Part shown: positions 30,437 to 33,281 of the stretch, one piece after another
Position numbering within the stretch: the stretch's first letter is position 1
How the letters are laid out: every line of letters starts with the position of its first letter
From: Porogramme epimiltina
Taxonomy: Eukaryota > Basidiomycota > Agaricomycetes > Polyporales > Polyporaceae
DNA length: 33,281 nucleotides
Direction of reading: 5' to 3'
Assembly: GCA_900155495.1 (NCBI GenBank)
Contig: FTLJ01000850.1
Coordinates: 1 to 33,281 of the forward strand
Position numbers and translations under genes: made by a program
Notes under the pieces: generated by a model
What the model was told of the DNA's origin: nothing
The model's input: the letters and a program-made list of their open reading frames with translations, nothing else
Databases searched by the model: none

Positions 30437-31129
30437 ACTCGCCGTCTTGTTGCTTTAAATTCTTTCAATGCTTTTTTGGTATCTGTTGTCTCTCGTTGTC
30501 TCTCGCACTGTTATGACTTTGTTATATATGTCACCTCCCCGCAATTGTTGTTCCTTTCTGTATACTAGTAGCTGTCGTCGGTCTTGCTATCATGAATCAT
30601 ACATTTTCTTGCTATTTGACGGCCGAAGCTGCAGTCAGGTACCGACAACAATCTTCTAAACGTGAAGCGAGAACGCAGTGTGCTGCGTCCAGTCTAGCCA
30701 CAACGAGCGACGGGATGATTTGTGTATGCATACAGCCTAGGGGCCACGGGGCAGCCGTGGTACTATGGGTAGGATTACACCCTTTATCCCTGAAAGGCAG
30801 AGCTGGAGAGCCTGTTATTCAAACGAATATGTGTCTATCTACACTAATACATTGTGAGCAAGAACGAATGCCCGCGAGGAGGGGTGATGTCATCCTAAGA
30901 GTAGCATGTAATTGGGAGTCTGAGACGTAGTCGTTGGCAAGGCGTGATACGTACCTTGCCCTCGTACCACCCTTAAAGCGTCCGTACGCCTCGAGTCAGT
31001 TGTGACAATCGCGAGACTCCTACATAACCGCGGGCGAAGGCACTGTAACGGAGACTTTCACTTTCTGCTCGGATAGCGTCATGAAATGATATTTCATTCG
31101 GTGAAGGGTACCAATAAGCCTCCATACTG
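30437..31129. other. Intergenic region between convergent BTB2 and WD40 genes
   Basis: The 3' flanks of both genes meet here. It is AT-richer than the coding DNA. Open frames at 30592-30930 (plus) and 30973-31221 (minus, overlapping the WD40 gene end) have no recognisable product. I see no repeat or RNA gene. Confidence 0.5.
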
Positions 31130-32798
31130 TCATCGTCGGGAGTTTTCACAATCTTTACAACAGTATGGTAACCGCCGATAGAAGCGGGTTGGGTCGATGG
31201 GCCGTACGTAAACTCCACCATCTTCAGTTCCCAAAGCGATGCTCCTCCCGTTTGGAGAGAACATCATCTGCGCGATAAAGTCACCATGTTCGTCATACTC
31301 TGGCAACCTGCCACCATGTTCGTTATACTCTAACAACCTCTCTCCCGTGTACGCATCCCACAGCAGCACCAGCTTGTCCGTCGCCGCCGACGCGAGGAAC
31401 CGGCCCTCCGGTGAGAACGCCACGGTGTTCACCGCCCCCAAGTTGTGCTTGGTCAGCTCCAGCACGGTCATCCCAGTGTACGAGTTCACGATCTTCACCG
31501 TCTCGTCATCAGCGACCAACGCGATCCGCTTCCCGTCTGGCGAGAAGGCGGCCGCCCACACCGAGCCCGTGTGCTCGTGGATGATCACCAGCGCGTCTCC
31601 CGTATTCGCATTCCATACCGTACAGCTCCAGTCGCCGAAGCTCGTCACGATACGATCTCCGGAAGGAGAAAACGCGACTGCGTAGACTTCTTGCTCGTCA
31701 CCAATGGTACGCACGCTTGGAGTGCCTTGACGTAGCGATGCGACGTCCCATACGGCGCAACCCTTCTCGATTCTTCCAGTCGCCATCTTGGATCCGTCGG
31801 GTGAGAATACCATGAAGGCCATCGCGGCAGTGTTATTCGGTGCCGGAGGGAGCACGGTATAGCCTGCTGTGGTCCATATCTCCAGCTGGCCGTCGCCCGT
31901 TAGCGTTCCGGCAATTAGGAACTCGTCTCCGAGGATGAACGCGAGAGAACGGACGGGCCACGAAGGTGTGAGACGTTTGAACTCCTGCCACGTCTGGACG
32001 TCCCAAAGAATGATCTCCATAGCTTCCGACGCGGACGCGAGGGTTTGACCGTCGTAAGAGAAGGCGAGGGCTGAGATGGGGCCCTCGTGGGCATCCATAG
32101 TGCATATTGACCCGCGATCGGCGACACGCCAGATGATGATTTTGCAGTCGCCGTCGGATCCAGAGGCAACGAATTCACCGTTTGGGGAGTATGTGAGCGC
32201 AGTAATAGACCCCACGTGCGTTGAGATCGCTATACTTCTAGTCGTCTCCTCTTCAGACAAGGCTGAGAAGCCGTCTTCATCATCCGAGTCAAACCACTCA
32301 TGCCCAGCATGCCCGTGGCCCTGTTCCAAGGACATTTCCATTGGTAAGGGATCGTAAGCTGCGCACGAGCCATTGTAAATGAGAAAAACCGATGCCTTCA
32401 AAACGGACTTGGAACACTCACCAGGTGGTCTGCTGTCCGCCTCCCGATCTTTGTTCGTGTACTCTGTACATAGACTGTGGTCATTCAGTCGGGGGCGCTT
32501 GACATGCTGATTGTCATATGCGTCAACCTCTTCGTACGGACGCTTTTCGATGGAGAAAGTGTAGGGTGCCACAACTGCGGCGACTGAGGGAACCGCCGCC
32601 TCATCAATAGAGAGTATAACAGTAAGACTAGTATAGAGGAACGAACCTCCATCAGCACCGACACCGATTTCAGTCGCTATCTCTCCTACTCTTGCTCCTT
32701 TATCATCAGGCAGGATGCCGTCCTGAATTTATCAGTGTAAGACACTCGTACGACTTGAGTTTGGCATGGGAACTCCCACTCACCGGAATGCAAGTCAT
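31130..32798 (-). CDS. WD40-repeat protein
   Basis: Three exons: 32798-32784, 32722-32422 and 32358-31130 (514 residues). The first exon codes only for MTCIP. It joins in frame over a 61-nt intron (GTGAGT...CAG) to DGILPDDKGARVGEIATEIG. This is a better start than the GTG at 32572. Seven or so WD40 repeats follow from about residue 160: ITALTYSPNGEFVASGS, ISALAFSYDGQTLASAS, VYAVAFSPSGDRIVTSF, VWAAAFSPDGKRIALVADD and VNTVAFSPEGRFLASAATD. Each is followed by an IIWR, ILWD, VWN or LLWD-like strand. A single beta-propeller acting as a protein-binding scaffold is expected; no enzymatic domain is fused to it. KRPYEE and VKRPRL near residue 75-90 could be a nuclear signal. The 63-nt intron 2 (32359-32421) is also open in frame, so its retention would give a 21-residue insert. 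Confidence 0.83.
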
Positions 32799-32896
32799 GA
32801 AGTTGATGTTAGAATGAGACTCGAAAGGGCTCACGAGATGGGGGAGCGAGAGGGGGGGAAGGGTGGACGGCGGAGCACTTGACTGCACGGACGAAA

Positions 32897-32902
32897 GTTA
32901 TA
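32897..32902 (-). promoter_or_regulatory. Putative TATA box of the WD40 gene
   Basis: TATAAC on the minus strand, about 99 bp before the proposed start ATG at 32798. It supports the short first exon, since the alternative GTG start at 32572 would lie much further from it. Confidence 0.35.
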
Positions 32903-32956
32903 TGGCTGGACCCTGGTGGCCGCGTGAGCTGGACTCGAATCCCATTAAACCTTAGG

Positions 32957-33028
32957 GCCTGTTCGGATACCCGGATTCTGACGCCCTAGCCCTGACTCAC
33001 CGAGGACCTGTTCGGATATCCAGATTCT
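32957..33028. repeat. Pair of 23-bp direct repeats (possible MITE end)
   Basis: Copies at 32957-32979 and 33006-33028 share the core CCTGTTCGGATA and ATTCT, with three mismatches in 23 bp and a 49-bp period. The GGGCCTGTTCGG start resembles terminal sequences of small DNA transposons in other eukaryotes. No matching inverted copy was seen in the window, so this is only suggestive. Confidence 0.5.
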
Positions 33029-33039
33029 CGCTAGAATCT
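33022..33039. repeat. 7-bp perfect hairpin
   Basis: AGATTCT (33022-33028) and AGAATCT (33033-33039) are perfect inverted repeats around a 4-nt loop. The left arm is the end of the second 23-bp direct repeat. Confidence 0.6.
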
Positions 33040-33281
33040 AGATAACGACGCCAACGTACCCGAACTAGCGTGAAGGGTGCTGGTTGGCATCCGGATAGCA
33101 AAGGATCTTTATGTTTTCGCGAAATGACATCTCGTCCCGCGCTCATACCGTTTTGTCCCCAGGACTTCCCATTTCGTTTTCCCGTTTGGCGAGTTCACGC
33201 ACCACGCCATCCTCCGCCTCAAAAATTCTTCTGCACACTCCTGTATATATCAATAGCACATATGTCTCATAATATATGTCA

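Larger units (their letters stand above)
32799..33281. other. Upstream flank of the WD40 gene and window end
   Basis: This holds the WD40 gene promoter (TATA-like element near 32900), a pair of 23-bp direct repeats and a hairpin. No coding region is supported here. Confidence 0.5.

Noticed and set aside
32925..32960. TCGAATCC sequence resembling a tRNA T-loop
   Set aside because: No five-pair T stem, no anticodon arm or acceptor stem could be drawn around it.
1..33281. CRISPR arrays, bacterial operons, integrative elements
   Set aside because: Spliceosomal introns and fungal protein families throughout; no regularly spaced repeats seen.

Overview
The window looks like nuclear DNA of a filamentous basidiomycete, most likely an Agaricomycete and possibly Polyporales. 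The evidence is GC-rich coding sequence, many introns of about 50-85 nt with CTGAC/CTAAC-like branch sites, and protein families that are abundant in mushroom genomes: F-box, BTB, P450, UDP-glycosyltransferase, 2OG-Fe(II) oxygenase and SET proteins. I see no rRNA, tRNA, CRISPR array, plasmid origin or intact transposon. The species is not identified. All exon models were built by hand from reading frames, splice signals and comparison between paralogues inside the window.

Layout from left to right. (1) 349-1563 (+): 3' part of a single-pass membrane protein with a Pro/Tyr/Gly-rich tail. (2) 2358-14808, all on the minus strand: F-box/beta-propeller gene A, UDP-glycosyltransferase 1, UDP-glycosyltransferase 2, F-box/beta-propeller gene B. 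The two UGTs lie in a direct tandem duplication of about 2.84 kb with a 3.5 kb period. The two F-box genes share four exons with identical internal exon lengths (88 and 426 nt). Gene A has an in-frame TAA where B is open. (3) 15697-17330 (-): a 2OG-Fe(II) dioxygenase-like protein. (4) 18035-30436, all on the plus strand: BTB gene 1, P450 1, a divergent SET-domain protein, a small Cys-motif protein of unknown function, P450 2, BTB gene 2. The two P450s have 13 exons each, with 10 of 13 exon lengths identical except at the 5' end and in exons 5, 6 and 13. (5) 31130-32798 (-): a WD40 protein with a unique N-terminus. A short direct repeat with a hairpin closes the window.

Two themes stand out. 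First, tailoring enzymes are clustered (two P450s, two UGTs, one 2OG oxygenase), as in fungal specialised-metabolite or detoxification loci, but no backbone synthase is visible here. Second, two different classes of ubiquitin-ligase adaptor (F-box for SCF ligases, BTB for CUL3 ligases) each flank a pair of duplicated enzymes in the same orientation: F-box, UGT, UGT, F-box and BTB, P450, ..., P450, BTB. Whether this adaptor-flanked arrangement is functional or only a by-product of local duplication cannot be decided from sequence alone.
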